Shown here: positions 27,217 through 35,975 of the stretch, in pieces
How the letters are laid out: each line of letters starts with the position of its first letter
How positions within the stretch are numbered: the stretch's first letter is position 1
Assembly: GCF_029626105.1 (NCBI RefSeq)
Contig: NZ_JARUBH010000009.1
Span: 2,728,001 to 2,792,000, forward strand
Origin: Solwaraspora sp. WMMD792
GTDB lineage: Bacteria; Actinomycetota; Actinomycetes; Mycobacteriales; Micromonosporaceae
DNA length: 64,000 nucleotides
Direction: 5' to 3'
Translations under genes and position numbers: made by a program
Notes under the pieces: model-generated
What the model saw: only the letters and a program-made list of their open reading frames with translations
The model's database searches: none
Told to the model about the DNA's origin: nothing

Positions 27217-28260
27217 GTGGTTTCCTCGCTATCGGACCGGCGCTTCCTGGTCACCGGTGGCACCGGGTCCTTCGGCCAGACGATGGTTGCCCGGTTGCTC
27301 GACGCCGGCGCCGAGGAGGTCCGGGTCTTCAGCCGCGACGAGTCCAAACAGGACGCCATGCGGCACCGACTCGCCGACGAGCGCGTCCGCTACTACGTGG
27401 GTGACATCCGAGACTACGACAGTGTGCTCAAAGCCGTACGGGGCATGGAGTTCGTCTTCCACGCCGCCGCGCTCAAGCAGGTGCCGTCGTGTGAGTTCTT
27501 CCCACTCGAAGCGGTCCGGACCAACGTCCTCGGCAGCGCGCACCTGGTGGACGCGTGTGAACGGGTCGGGGTCGAGGCACTGGTGCTGCTCAGCACCGAC
27601 AAGGCCGTCTATCCGGTCAACGCGATGGGCATGACCAAGGCGCTGATGGAGAAGGTGGCACAGGCACACGCCCGGGACAACCTGACGGCCCGGACCCGCG
27701 TCTGCTGCGTGCGGTACGGCAACGTCATGTACTCGCGCGGCTCGGTCATCCCGCTGTTCATCGACCAGATCCGCCACGGCAGCCTGCCGACCGTCACCGA
27801 GCCGTCGATGACCCGGTTCCTGATGTCCCTGGCCCAGTCGGTCGACCTGGTGGAACACGCGTTCCACCACGGCCGGCAGGGCGATGTCTTCATCCGCAAG
27901 GCCGACGCCTGCACCATCGGCGACCTGGCCACCGCACTGTGCAACCTGTTCGGCGTACCGGCCAAGTTCGACGTGCTCGGCATCCGGCACGGCGAGAAGA
28001 TGTACGAGACGTTGGCCAGCCGCGAGGAGCTGTCCCACGCCGAAGACCTGGGTGAGTTCCTCCGGGTCCCGGTGGACAGCCGCGATCTCAACTACGCCCT
28101 CTACGTCGACGAGGGCGACGTCGCCAGCGGCGGGCTCACCGACTTCAATTCGCACAACGCCCGACGGCTGACCGTGCCGGAGGTCGAGTCGCTGCTGCTC
28201 ACCCTGCCGGAGGTGCGGGCGCACCTCGATGCCGCCGCGACCCCGGTCGGCGCGCCATGA
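27217..28260 (+). CDS. UDP-GlcNAc 4,6-dehydratase/5-epimerase, FnlA/CapE/WbjB-like
   Basis: 347 residues from the GTG at 27217. An SDR of the CapD/FlaA1 group: cofactor motif TGGTGSFG, substrate region HAAALKQVPSCEFFPLEAV and catalytic region LSTDKAVYPVNAMGMTK. The Met before xxK (GMTK), where Tyr is usual, is typical of the CapE/FnlA/WbjB subgroup. These convert UDP-GlcNAc to a 4-keto-6-deoxy talose-type sugar, the first step towards UDP-L-FucNAc. It overlaps the next gene by ATGA. A FnlC-like epimerase for the last step lies at 39,845. Confidence 0.88.
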   Translation: MVSSLSDRRFLVTGGTGSFGQTMVARLLDAGAEEVRVFSRDESKQDAMRHRLADERVRYYVGDIRDYDSVLKAVRGMEFVFHAAALKQVPSCEFFPLEAVRTNVLGSAHLVDACERVGVEALVLLSTDKAVYPVNAMGMTKALMEKVAQAHARDNLTARTRVCCVRYGNVMYSRGSVIPLFIDQIRHGSLPTVTEPSMTRFLMSLAQSVDLVEHAFHHGRQGDVFIRKADACTIGDLATALCNLFGVPAKFDVLGIRHGEKMYETLASREELSHAEDLGEFLRVPVDSRDLNYALYVDEGDVASGGLTDFNSHNARRLTVPEVESLLLTLPEVRAHLDAAATPVGAP

Positions 28261-29243
28261 GCGCCCTCGCCGGCGATGGCGGGCACCTGGAGCGGGTGCC
28301 GCGGCGGCGGACCGACGGGCCGGTTCCCGCTCGACGGCGGGTCCTCATCGTTGGCGCCACCGGGATGCTCGGCCACGCCCTGTTGCGGGAGCTCAGCGCC
28401 GATCCGGAGCTCGACGCCCACGGCACCGCCCGCAACCTGGCCGACCGCGCACACCACTTCCCGGTGCCACTGGTCGACCGGATCACCGGCGACATCGACG
28501 CCACCCGGTTCGACCAGGTCCACCGGATCGTCGACGAACTCCGGCCGGACGTGGTCGTCAACTGTGTCGGGGTGATCAAGCAACGCCCCGACGTACGGGA
28601 CGCCACCCACACCGTCACCCTGAACGCGCTCTTCCCGCATCTGTTGGCGCGGACGTGCGGCCAGTTCGGCAGCCGACTGATCCACGTCAGCACCGACTGT
28701 GTCTTCTCCGGACGCCGGGGCGGCTACGTCGAGGACGACCTACCCGACCCACCGGACCTCTACGGACGGTCGAAGCTGCTGGGCGAGGTCACCGGAGAGG
28801 GAGCGCTCACGCTGCGTACCTCGATCATCGGTCACGAGCTGACCAGCAACCGGTCGTTGGTGGACTGGTTTCTGTCGCGCCCCGGTGGCGTCCGAGGCTG
28901 GACCGGGGCGATCTACACCGGCGTGACGACCGTCGAGTTCGCCCGGCTGCTGCGGACCGTGGTGCTGCCCCGGACCGATCTCACCGGGCTGTACCACCTG
29001 GCCGCCGAGCCGATCTCGAAGTACGACCTGCTCCGGTTGATCGCCGAGGTGTACCGGTGGCCGGGTGACATCGTGCCAGACGACGGGTTCGTCTGTGACC
29101 GGTCGATGCGCGCCGACCGGCTGGCCGAGGCCACCGGCTACCGTCCGACCTCCTGGCCGGACATGGTCCGGTCGATGCACGCCGCCCGGGCCCGCTGGGC
29201 AGGTGCCCTGACCGAGGCGGACCGGCAGCGCCTCGTGGTCTGA
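28257..29243 (+). CDS. RmlD-like sugar nucleotide reductase (FnlB/WbvR role)
   Basis: 328 residues. N-terminal NAD(P) motif VGATGMLGHALL, Ser-Thr in HVSTDCVFSGRRGGY, and the catalytic YxxxK in LYGRSKLLGEV. It belongs to the dTDP-4-dehydrorhamnose reductase family but lacks the C-terminal cupin domain of classical CapF/FnlB. In clusters with FnlA and FnlC homologues, such short reductases (WbvR type) are thought to reduce the 4-keto group. That role is inferred here from the ATGA overlap with the FnlA-like gene. The first 25 residues are poorly conserved low-complexity sequence. Confidence 0.82.
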   Translation: MSALAGDGGHLERVPRRRTDGPVPARRRVLIVGATGMLGHALLRELSADPELDAHGTARNLADRAHHFPVPLVDRITGDIDATRFDQVHRIVDELRPDVVVNCVGVIKQRPDVRDATHTVTLNALFPHLLARTCGQFGSRLIHVSTDCVFSGRRGGYVEDDLPDPPDLYGRSKLLGEVTGEGALTLRTSIIGHELTSNRSLVDWFLSRPGGVRGWTGAIYTGVTTVEFARLLRTVVLPRTDLTGLYHLAAEPISKYDLLRLIAEVYRWPGDIVPDDGFVCDRSMRADRLAEATGYRPTSWPDMVRSMHAARARWAGALTEADRQRLVV

Positions 29244-29308
29244 CGCGCCGGACCGACAGACAGACCGCTAGGGGTGACCCCGGCCGACCGCAAGCCGAAG
29301 GACGACAC

Positions 29309-30799
29309 GTGGTAGACCGAATGAGCCGACTGACCGTGCTGGTCGGCGCGGCATTCCTGCTGGGGGTCACGACCATCCTCGCGGTACGGAATCCGCTGGT
29401 CGCCTCGGCCGCCGTCGCGCTGCTCGTCATGCTCATCTGCGCATTCCAGATGGATGGCTGGCGATGGCTGCTGGCCCTGACAATGGCGCTGCTGGTCGGC
29501 GCGTCGTCCGATGTAGAGGCATTGGCCGACGCCAGCTTCTATCCGCGGTACGTGGCCGTCGGCGGCCTCGTCGTCTGGACGCTGTGCCTCCGCCGATCCG
29601 CCGCTGCCGGGCCGACGAAGCCGTGGACCGGTGTCCTCATCGGGTCGCTGTGGGTACTCGCCGGTCTCGCCACGCTCAGTGCGGTCTGGTCGATCGCTCC
29701 GTTTGAGTCCTTCCAGCGTGGCCTGGCCCTGCTGCTGCTGGCCGGGCTGGTCCACCTGCTGGCTCAGCGGCGGTGGCCGGACCGGGCGGTCATGATGGCC
29801 GACCTGCGGGTGGTCTACCTGGTGCTGGCCGTATCCGTCGTGGTCAGCATCGGCTACGGAGCGACCAACGGCACGTTGGCCACCGCGTTGTCCGGCAGTT
29901 CCCGGTTCCAAGGGCTGTTCAGCAACCCCAACATGCTCGGCATGGTCTGTGCGTTGGCCGTGCCGCTCGGCTGGGCGGTCTACCGGGAGACCGGGCGACG
30001 TGCCGAACTGCTCGGCATCCTGCCGGTGGCTGGCGCCCTCGTGTTGTCCCAGTCCCGCACCGGACTGGGCGCCGTGCTCGTCGGGGCGCTCTGGGTGGTG
30101 CTACGACATGGGATCGGTACCCTGACCCGGTTCGTCGTCGGCGCGACCGCGGCCCTGCTGGCCGGGTACCTGTCCGGCCTGTTGCCGTCCGTCTTCGCCG
30201 CGTCCTGGATGCAGCAGTTCGTCAGCCGGTTCACTCAGAGCGACCTGTCCAACGGCCGGATCCGGCTGTGGCACATGACGGTCGACCTGTGGTGGGAGAA
30301 CCATCCGGCGCTCGGTTACGGGTACGCGTCCCGCGACCACCTCTACGAGCTGGCCAGCTACGACGAACTGCGCGGCTTCAACGTCGGGCTGGTGCACAAC
30401 AGCTATCTGCAGATGATGCTGGAGCTCGGGCTGGTGGCCGCGGTGCCGCTGCTGCTCACCGTGCTCGCCGCCGGATGGGCCGCCGTCCGGGCTCCGGTCA
30501 ACGGGGCGAACTCGGGTCTGGTCTGGCTCATCGTCACCGGCCTGCTGATCCAGATCACCGAGTCGGCGATGTTCGGTACCGGGCAGACGTACCCGTACGT
30601 GTTCTGGCTCGCCGTGGTCGCCGTCCTGCTGCACCTGCCCGCCCGGCGACGGGCCGGACACCACCGGGCGGCGGCGGACGTCCCACCGCCGTCGCCCCGA
30701 CCGGACCCGTCGCCACAGCCAGCTGCCTCGCCGCAGCCAGCACCGTCGGCCGAGCCGGGCAGGTCGCCCAACCGGGGGCGGACCCCGGTCCTGCGGTAG
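29309..30799 (+). CDS. O-antigen ligase/polymerase-like membrane protein (Wzy candidate)
   Basis: 496 residues from the GTG at 29309 (GAAGG upstream; an ATG at 29321 is possible). About ten to twelve hydrophobic helices, and the Wzy_C/O-antigen ligase region with a long loop (LWHMTVDLWWENHPALGYGY, then VHNSYLQMMLELGLV). The C-terminal tail is Pro/Ser/Arg-rich. It probably polymerises repeat units at the outer face of the membrane. It follows the two sugar nucleotide genes and meets the convergent glycosyltransferase 3 bp downstream. Confidence 0.85.
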   Translation: MVDRMSRLTVLVGAAFLLGVTTILAVRNPLVASAAVALLVMLICAFQMDGWRWLLALTMALLVGASSDVEALADASFYPRYVAVGGLVVWTLCLRRSAAAGPTKPWTGVLIGSLWVLAGLATLSAVWSIAPFESFQRGLALLLLAGLVHLLAQRRWPDRAVMMADLRVVYLVLAVSVVVSIGYGATNGTLATALSGSSRFQGLFSNPNMLGMVCALAVPLGWAVYRETGRRAELLGILPVAGALVLSQSRTGLGAVLVGALWVVLRHGIGTLTRFVVGATAALLAGYLSGLLPSVFAASWMQQFVSRFTQSDLSNGRIRLWHMTVDLWWENHPALGYGYASRDHLYELASYDELRGFNVGLVHNSYLQMMLELGLVAAVPLLLTVLAAGWAAVRAPVNGANSGLVWLIVTGLLIQITESAMFGTGQTYPYVFWLAVVAVLLHLPARRRAGHHRAAADVPPPSPRPDPSPQPAASPQPAPSAEPGRSPNRGRTPVLR

Positions 30800-30802
30800 T
30801 GG

Positions 30803-32059
30803 TCAGTCCCGGCCCTCGACCGGGACCACGAACGTACTGACCCGCTGCGACCAGGCCCGGTGGTCGAACGAACGGCGGGCCCGCGACCGGGCCGCCTGGC
30901 TCATCGCCGTCCACTGCTCGTCGCGCAGCCGCAACGCGCGCTGCACCGCCAGCCGGACGTCGTCCGGACCATTGCCGTCGAGCACCAGCCCTTCGGTACC
31001 GTCACGCACGTATTCGGCCAGGTCACTGGTGTGGTTGAGCAGCACCGGGCACCCGGCGGCGAGACTCTCCGGCACCTTGGACGGGAAGCCGTTCGCCGCG
31101 TAGCCGCCGGTGGGCCGCACCAGCATGGCGAAGTGCGACTCGGCCAGCAGGTCCAACACGGTCGCCCGGGGTACCCGGCCGAGGAACACCACCTCGGCGT
31201 GGACCGCATCGAGCACCGCCGGGTCCAGGTCGGACAGGTTCGCCGCGTCGTCGCGGGTGATCCCGGCAATGGTCAGCCGGACCCGCCGCTGGTCCTGCGG
31301 TGCCAGTCGGCCGATCCCCGCGACGATCACGTGGAGCATGTCCTTGCGGCCCGGCGTACCCGCGTACAGCAGACGCAGGCCGGCGTCGAGCGACGGCGGC
31401 CGTGGTGGCGCGAACTCGTCGCAGTCCACCTGCGGCGGCACCACCAGCACGGCCCCGCCACGCCGCTCGAAGTGCCCGGCCAGGGTGGTGGAAACCGCAG
31501 TGAACCGGTCGACGAGCCTGGTCGCCAGGAACGTCGACCACCGGTGGCGCACGAAGTAGGGATCGGACCAGCCGCGCCGGAACTGTCGCCGGTCGTGGCG
31601 TTCGCTGGCGTCGACCACGATCGGGCAGCGCAGCCCGAGACGCAGCACCGCCCAGTTGCCGAGCGTCATCATGGCCATCGGCAGCAGGACCACGGAGACG
31701 TCGCCGCGGCCGACGCAACGGCGACGCAACGCCCGCAGCACGCGGACCGGACGGGCCAGCCGGGCCCACATCCGGCTGAAGTGGTTGGCTCCCCTGATCC
31801 GCAAGGTGATCAGTTCGACGCCGCTGGCCCGTGGCCCGTCCGGCGGGAACGGCAGTTCGCAAGGCCAGTCGTTGACCACCAGTGTCGGCCCGGCTGCGCC
31901 GGCGGCGCAGCGGGCGAGTTGCAGCAGCCGATTCGAGGTGGCGTCGCCGTACGGGAACGCGTACGCGCCGATCAGCAGCGGTCGTGGCCGAGGCCGCCGG
32001 TCTGCCGGCCGGTCACCGGGTCGTGGTCCGTGCTCGACCGTCGTGGTCTGCTCGGTCAT
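30803..32059 (-). CDS. Glycosyltransferase family 4
   Basis: 418 residues. N-terminal acceptor domain (LLIGAYAFPYGDATSNRLLQ, GT-B fold), and C-terminal nucleotide-sugar domain with the retaining pattern (RLLYAGTPGRKDMLHVIVAG; GFPSKVPESLAAGCPVLLNH). It adds one sugar to the growing repeat unit; donor and acceptor are unknown. It overlaps the upstream glycosyltransferase by ATGA and is the last gene of a leftward operon that begins with the epimerase at 35,721. Confidence 0.87.
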   Translation of the reverse strand: MTEQTTTVEHGPRPGDRPADRRPRPRPLLIGAYAFPYGDATSNRLLQLARCAAGAAGPTLVVNDWPCELPFPPDGPRASGVELITLRIRGANHFSRMWARLARPVRVLRALRRRCVGRGDVSVVLLPMAMMTLGNWAVLRLGLRCPIVVDASERHDRRQFRRGWSDPYFVRHRWSTFLATRLVDRFTAVSTTLAGHFERRGGAVLVVPPQVDCDEFAPPRPPSLDAGLRLLYAGTPGRKDMLHVIVAGIGRLAPQDQRRVRLTIAGITRDDAANLSDLDPAVLDAVHAEVVFLGRVPRATVLDLLAESHFAMLVRPTGGYAANGFPSKVPESLAAGCPVLLNHTSDLAEYVRDGTEGLVLDGNGPDDVRLAVQRALRLRDEQWTAMSQAARSRARRSFDHRAWSQRVSTFVVPVEGRD

Positions 32060-33309
32060 CGGACTCCTCCGGTGCGGGGCCGGACGCGGGCCGGACGCCG
32101 TCGGTAGATCGCCAGGTGGGTTTCGGCCGCAGCGTCGATCGCGAACGCGCTGTGGGCGAAGCGCTCGCCGGCGGCCGCAGGGGTGGTCGCGGCGGTGTAC
32201 GCGGCCGCGACGAGCGCCGCCTCCGCCCAGTCCGCCGCCGACGCCCCGGGATCGACGATCACGACGCCGGGCAGCCGCTCGTCGATGAACCGCACGCCGG
32301 GCAGGTCGCAGGCCACCGTGCCGATACCCAGCGCGACCGGCTCCAGCACCCCGCCGGGCAGCCCTTCCAGATTGGACGGGTGGATGACCAGGTCGGCCTG
32401 TGCCAGCAGGCCGCCCACGTCGTCCCGAGGCCCGAGCAGATGCACCCGGTCGGTCACCCCGGCGGCGTCCGCCGCGGCCCGCACCCGGGCGTCGTCGGCA
32501 GGGTCACCCGGCCCGACGAGTACGGCGTGCGCGGAGACCCCCCGGTCACGCAACGCAGCCAGGATCGGCGGCAGCAGCCAGCGGCGCTTCTCCACCGAGG
32601 CCCGTCCCACGCTGACGCAGACGACATCGGCGACGCCCGCTCCGATGATCGTCCGCAGGTCGTCGACCGACGGTTGACGCAGGCGGTCCAGGTCGAGCCC
32701 GTTGAGCACCACCTGGCAGCGTGGATCGTCCCGCCAGGCCCGGTGGAAGCCGAAGGTGAGCGAGCCGGGCGACACGCCCAGGACGTCGGTGGCGAAGGTC
32801 CGCAGCAGCCGCCCGCCGAGCCACCGGAGGATCCGACGACGCAGGCTCCTCGGCGCGTTGTCGTCCCCCCGGAAGTGCGCGACCCGGCCGGGCACCCCGG
32901 CGACCGCGGCGAGGGCGAGCAGCACGCCGGAGAAGTTGGCGCAGTCGACGTGCACCACGTCGGGCCGCAGCTGGCGCAGCAGATGGTGGAACCGGACCGG
33001 GAACCACGCACCGAGCGGTACGGCGGTCACCGAGCCGCCGTACCGCTCGACCGTCCCGGCCAGCGGCCCCGGCCCGATGCGGTGGCTGAGCGTGACCAGA
33101 TGCATCTCGGTTCCGCCACGGACGAGCCGTGGCAGCAGTTCCGCGGTACGCGTCTCGGTGCCGCCGAAGTTCAGTTCGCCCACCACCCGCAGGACGCGGC
33201 GGCGGGCCACGCCCGGCGGTGGGGCGGCCGGCGGTGGGGCGGCCGCCCCACCGCCGGGCGGGTCCGGATGGTCACGGACGTCGCCCTGGTCAACCACCAA
33301 CTCGGACAC
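32056..33309 (-). CDS. Glycosyltransferase family 4
   Basis: 417 residues from the GTG at 33309, with GAAAGG upstream and a 20-bp overlap with the flippase gene. The GT4 start motif is VVGELNFGGTETRTAELLPR; the C-terminal half has VSVGRASVEKRRWLLPPILA and HPSNLEGLPGGVLEPVALG. An unusual Pro/Gly/Ala-rich N-terminal stretch of about 45 residues is encoded by repeats at 33215-33255. It builds the repeat unit on the cytoplasmic side; sugar unknown. Confidence 0.86.
   Translation of the reverse strand: MSELVVDQGDVRDHPDPPGGGAAAPPPAAPPPGVARRRVLRVVGELNFGGTETRTAELLPRLVRGGTEMHLVTLSHRIGPGPLAGTVERYGGSVTAVPLGAWFPVRFHHLLRQLRPDVVHVDCANFSGVLLALAAVAGVPGRVAHFRGDDNAPRSLRRRILRWLGGRLLRTFATDVLGVSPGSLTFGFHRAWRDDPRCQVVLNGLDLDRLRQPSVDDLRTIIGAGVADVVCVSVGRASVEKRRWLLPPILAALRDRGVSAHAVLVGPGDPADDARVRAAADAAGVTDRVHLLGPRDDVGGLLAQADLVIHPSNLEGLPGGVLEPVALGIGTVACDLPGVRFIDERLPGVVIVDPGASAADWAEAALVAAAYTAATTPAAAGERFAHSAFAIDAAAETHLAIYRRRPARVRPRTGGVR
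33215..33255. repeat. 15-bp direct repeat with inverted copy in a glycosyltransferase gene
   Basis: GGCGGTGGGGCGGCC occurs twice in tandem (33215-33229, 33230-33244). The second copy overlaps an inverted copy (GGCCGCCCCACCGCC, 33241-33255), giving a very stable hairpin inside the 5' coding region. It encodes the Gly/Ala/Pro-rich N-terminal linker. Confidence 0.8.
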
Positions 33310-34768
33310 CGGTTTCCCTTTCGTCGACTGTCGGCCGGACCGCCGTGCCACCGCCAGCGCCCGGGTCGGGCGCTGCAAGGTCGGGCGCTGCAAGGTCGGG
33401 CGCTGCAGGCGACGGGCCGGCGCCCTGGCCGGCCCGGTCCACTGCCCGCCGGTAGCCGATCACCGCAGCGGGCCAGATGGTGAGCAGATACGCCATGCAG
33501 GCCGCCAGCGGCACGGCCACCAGACCGAACTGGTGCAGCCCCCAGATCTTCAGGCCGGTCGCCAGGACCAGGAACGCGGCCCAGCCGACCGCCTGCGGCC
33601 GGAGCAGACCGGCGCTGTTCTGCACCAGGATCAGCGGCGAGCTGACCGCGACCAGGAAGGACCAGCAGGCGAGTCCGGCGAGGACCGGAACCGGAACCGC
33701 GGCCCGGTCGACACCGCCGACCCACAACTCGATCAACGGGTGCCCCCAGCCGACCAGCGCCGCACCCGCCATCCCGACCACCGCTCCGTAGAGCAACACC
33801 ATCCGTCGGGTGTGCCGCCGTACCCAGGCCACCTCACCACGGGCCAACGCCGCGCCGTTCAGCGGCCAGACGGTCATGCCAACCAGGCCGACGAAGATGG
33901 ACAGCACGCCGAAGAGCTTCACCACGACGGCGTAGTGCGCCGCCACGGCGAGTCCGAGGATGTTCGCCACCAGCGGGCTGTCGATGTTGATCGCGATCGA
34001 CGACATCGTGGTGAGCGCGAAGAACCGCAGGCCGAGCCGGAGCAGGCCGGCTGCGGTCGCCCGGTCGACCAGCCTGGGGCCGGGGCGCTTGGCCGGCTGT
34101 TGGACACCGAAGTAGACCACGGTGTTGACCAGGTTGACGGCGGGCACCGCCAGCACCGCGCAGGCGATCACCGCCAGCGGATCCCAGCCACCGCCGATGG
34201 CGCACAGCACAGCCACCATGGTGGCCAGCGAGCCCGCCGACTGCCAGACGCTGCTCTGCACGACCTGACCGTCGGCGTACTGGATCCGTTGGATCAGCGA
34301 CAGCGGGATGTTGCCGGCGAACGCCCCGAACGACAGCAGGACCACCGTCGACGTCTCGGCGGCGATGCCCGGATCGGTCACCCCGAGGAGCCGGTCCCAG
34401 GGCACCAGCGGATTGACCACCAGCAGGCCGCCGAGCAGGGCGGTGGCGACCGTGCCGACGGTGGCGAACGCGCTGGAGATCTCCCTGGCCTGCTGCCCTA
34501 CGTCGGTACCGAGCCGGCTGAGCCGGGTGAGCAGCCCGTTGCCCAGGCCCAGGTCGGCGAACCAGGCCATCCCGGTGAGCGCGGTGACCGCCATCCACAG
34601 CCCGTACCGCTGGTCGCCGAGGTACTGGAAGCAGGCCGGGGTGATGACCAGCGGGGCCGCCATGCCGGTCGCCTTCGCCGCCATGGCCGCGGCGATGCCG
34701 GACCGGACGGCACGGTCACGATCCCGGTCATGGCCGTCCGGTCTGGTCCGGTCGGCGGCCCCGGTCAC
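33290..34768 (-). CDS. Wzx-type polysaccharide flippase
   Basis: 492 residues from the GTG at 34768, which overlaps the epimerase stop (GTGA). About twelve or more hydrophobic helices in the MATE/MVF-like polysaccharide-transport pattern (ITPACFQYLGDQRYGLWMAV; SPLVANILGLAVAAHYAVVV). It moves lipid-linked repeat units across the membrane before polymerisation. The hydrophilic C-terminal tail holds three PDLAA-type repeats from the 15-bp tandem repeat at 33365. It overlaps the next gene by 20 bp. Confidence 0.87.
   Translation of the reverse strand: MTGAADRTRPDGHDRDRDRAVRSGIAAAMAAKATGMAAPLVITPACFQYLGDQRYGLWMAVTALTGMAWFADLGLGNGLLTRLSRLGTDVGQQAREISSAFATVGTVATALLGGLLVVNPLVPWDRLLGVTDPGIAAETSTVVLLSFGAFAGNIPLSLIQRIQYADGQVVQSSVWQSAGSLATMVAVLCAIGGGWDPLAVIACAVLAVPAVNLVNTVVYFGVQQPAKRPGPRLVDRATAAGLLRLGLRFFALTTMSSIAINIDSPLVANILGLAVAAHYAVVVKLFGVLSIFVGLVGMTVWPLNGAALARGEVAWVRRHTRRMVLLYGAVVGMAGAALVGWGHPLIELWVGGVDRAAVPVPVLAGLACWSFLVAVSSPLILVQNSAGLLRPQAVGWAAFLVLATGLKIWGLHQFGLVAVPLAACMAYLLTIWPAAVIGYRRAVDRAGQGAGPSPAAPDLAAPDLAAPDPGAGGGTAVRPTVDERETGVRVGG
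33365..33409. repeat. Three tandem 15-bp repeats in the flippase tail
   Basis: Units GTCGGGCGCTGCAAG at 33365, 33380 and 33395 (the last ends AGG). They are in frame and encode repeated Pro-Asp-Leu-Ala-Ala on the minus strand. Copy number may vary between strains by slippage without breaking the frame. Confidence 0.85.
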
Positions 34769-35721
34769 CGGCTCGCGACGGGCTCGACGGCCAGCCGACG
34801 GGCCATCCACTCGACGGTCGCCCGCAGACCGTCCCGACGGTCGACCGGGCTGACGCCGGGGAAGAGCGCCCGCAACGTGGCGGTGTCGGCGAGGGAGTGC
34901 GCGACGTCGCCGGGGCGCGGCGGCGCGTGCTCGCGGTCGATGCGCCGGCCGAGCAGTCCGGCGAGGTCGTCGAGGACCTCCAGCAGGCTGGCCCGCGCGC
35001 CGAAGGCAAGGTTGACCGGGTGCGGGTGGCACACCCGGCGCCGGAGTGCGTCCAGGATGACCGCGCACACCGTGCCGACGTAGGTGAAGTCCCGGGACTG
35101 GGTGCCGTCGCCGTGCACCAGGGCCGGCTCGCCCCGCAGCGCGGCGTGGACGAACCGGGGGATGACCGCTGCGTAGGCGTGGTCGTGCCGCTGCCCGGGG
35201 CCGTAGACGTTGAAGAACCGCAACGCCAGCGTCGGCAGCCCGAACGACGCCTGGTGGGCCAGGGCGTACGCCTCGGTGGCGAGTTTGCTGGCCGCGTACG
35301 GGCTCATCGGCCGGGTCCAGGTCAGCTCGGTCTTCGGCAGCGTCGGGTTCATGCCGTACACCGATGAGGAGGAGGCGACCAGCAGGTGGGATATGTCGTG
35401 CCGGCGGGCCGCCTCCAGCACCAGCAGGGTCCCGGTCGCGTTCGCGTGATGAGAGGCCACCGGGTCGCGTAGCGACCGGGGCACGCTGGGCAGGGCGGCC
35501 AGGTGGACCACGGCCTCCCGGCCGGCCATCGCGGCGTCCAGTGCGGCCGGATCCAGGATCGACCCCTCGACCACCTCGACGTCCAGCCCGGTGAGGTTGT
35601 CGCGCAGCCCGACCGACAGGTCGTCCAGGACGGTGACCTCCTTCACCGCCGGCTCGACCAGTGCGGCGCGGGCCAGGTTGGAGCCGATGAAGCCGGCACC
35701 GCCAGTGATCAGAATGCGCAT
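34765..35721 (-). CDS. NAD-dependent sugar epimerase/dehydratase (GalE-like)
   Basis: 318 residues from the ATG at 35721, with GAGGAG 7 bp upstream. Extended SDR: ITGGAGFIGSNLARAAL at the N-terminus, VASSSSVYGMNP with the catalytic Ser, YAASK (Tyr and Lys), and RFFNVYGPGQRHDHAYAAVI for sugar binding. It resembles UDP-glucose/GlcNAc 4-epimerases, so it probably supplies UDP-galactose or a related donor. First gene of the leftward operon epimerase-flippase-two glycosyltransferases, all with overlapping ends. Confidence 0.85.
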   Translation of the reverse strand: MRILITGGAGFIGSNLARAALVEPAVKEVTVLDDLSVGLRDNLTGLDVEVVEGSILDPAALDAAMAGREAVVHLAALPSVPRSLRDPVASHHANATGTLLVLEAARRHDISHLLVASSSSVYGMNPTLPKTELTWTRPMSPYAASKLATEAYALAHQASFGLPTLALRFFNVYGPGQRHDHAYAAVIPRFVHAALRGEPALVHGDGTQSRDFTYVGTVCAVILDALRRRVCHPHPVNLAFGARASLLEVLDDLAGLLGRRIDREHAPPRPGDVAHSLADTATLRALFPGVSPVDRRDGLRATVEWMARRLAVEPVASR

Positions 35722-35975
35722 GGACAACTCCTCGCAGTGCCGCCCGGTCACTTGTACATCGAGCCGACCTAGGGCCGAGTAACGGGTCTATAACATCTTT
35801 TATTTGGAAATATCGCTTTAGACCAGCCATGTCGCCCGTGAGTACCGCCGATCGTGCGGCAGGCACCCGCCAGACGGCCGACAGCGCTGTCACGTCACCG
35901 ACCGGAGAACCGTCCTGGCCAGGGAAAAGGCGCACAGTGACAGCAGGTCGAGCGGCTCGCCGTGGAGGTGCCGAG
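35722..35975. promoter_or_regulatory. Divergent promoter region with AT-rich core
   Basis: Between the divergent epimerase operon and the 675-residue protein. Around 35785-35825 the sequence becomes strongly AT-rich (CTATAACATCTTTTATTTGG), flanked by inverted GGTCTA and TAGACC. It probably contains both promoters and possibly an operator. In-frame starts for the rightward gene at 35829 (ATG) and 35937 (GTG) lie here but have weaker ribosome binding sites than 35976. Confidence 0.45.
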
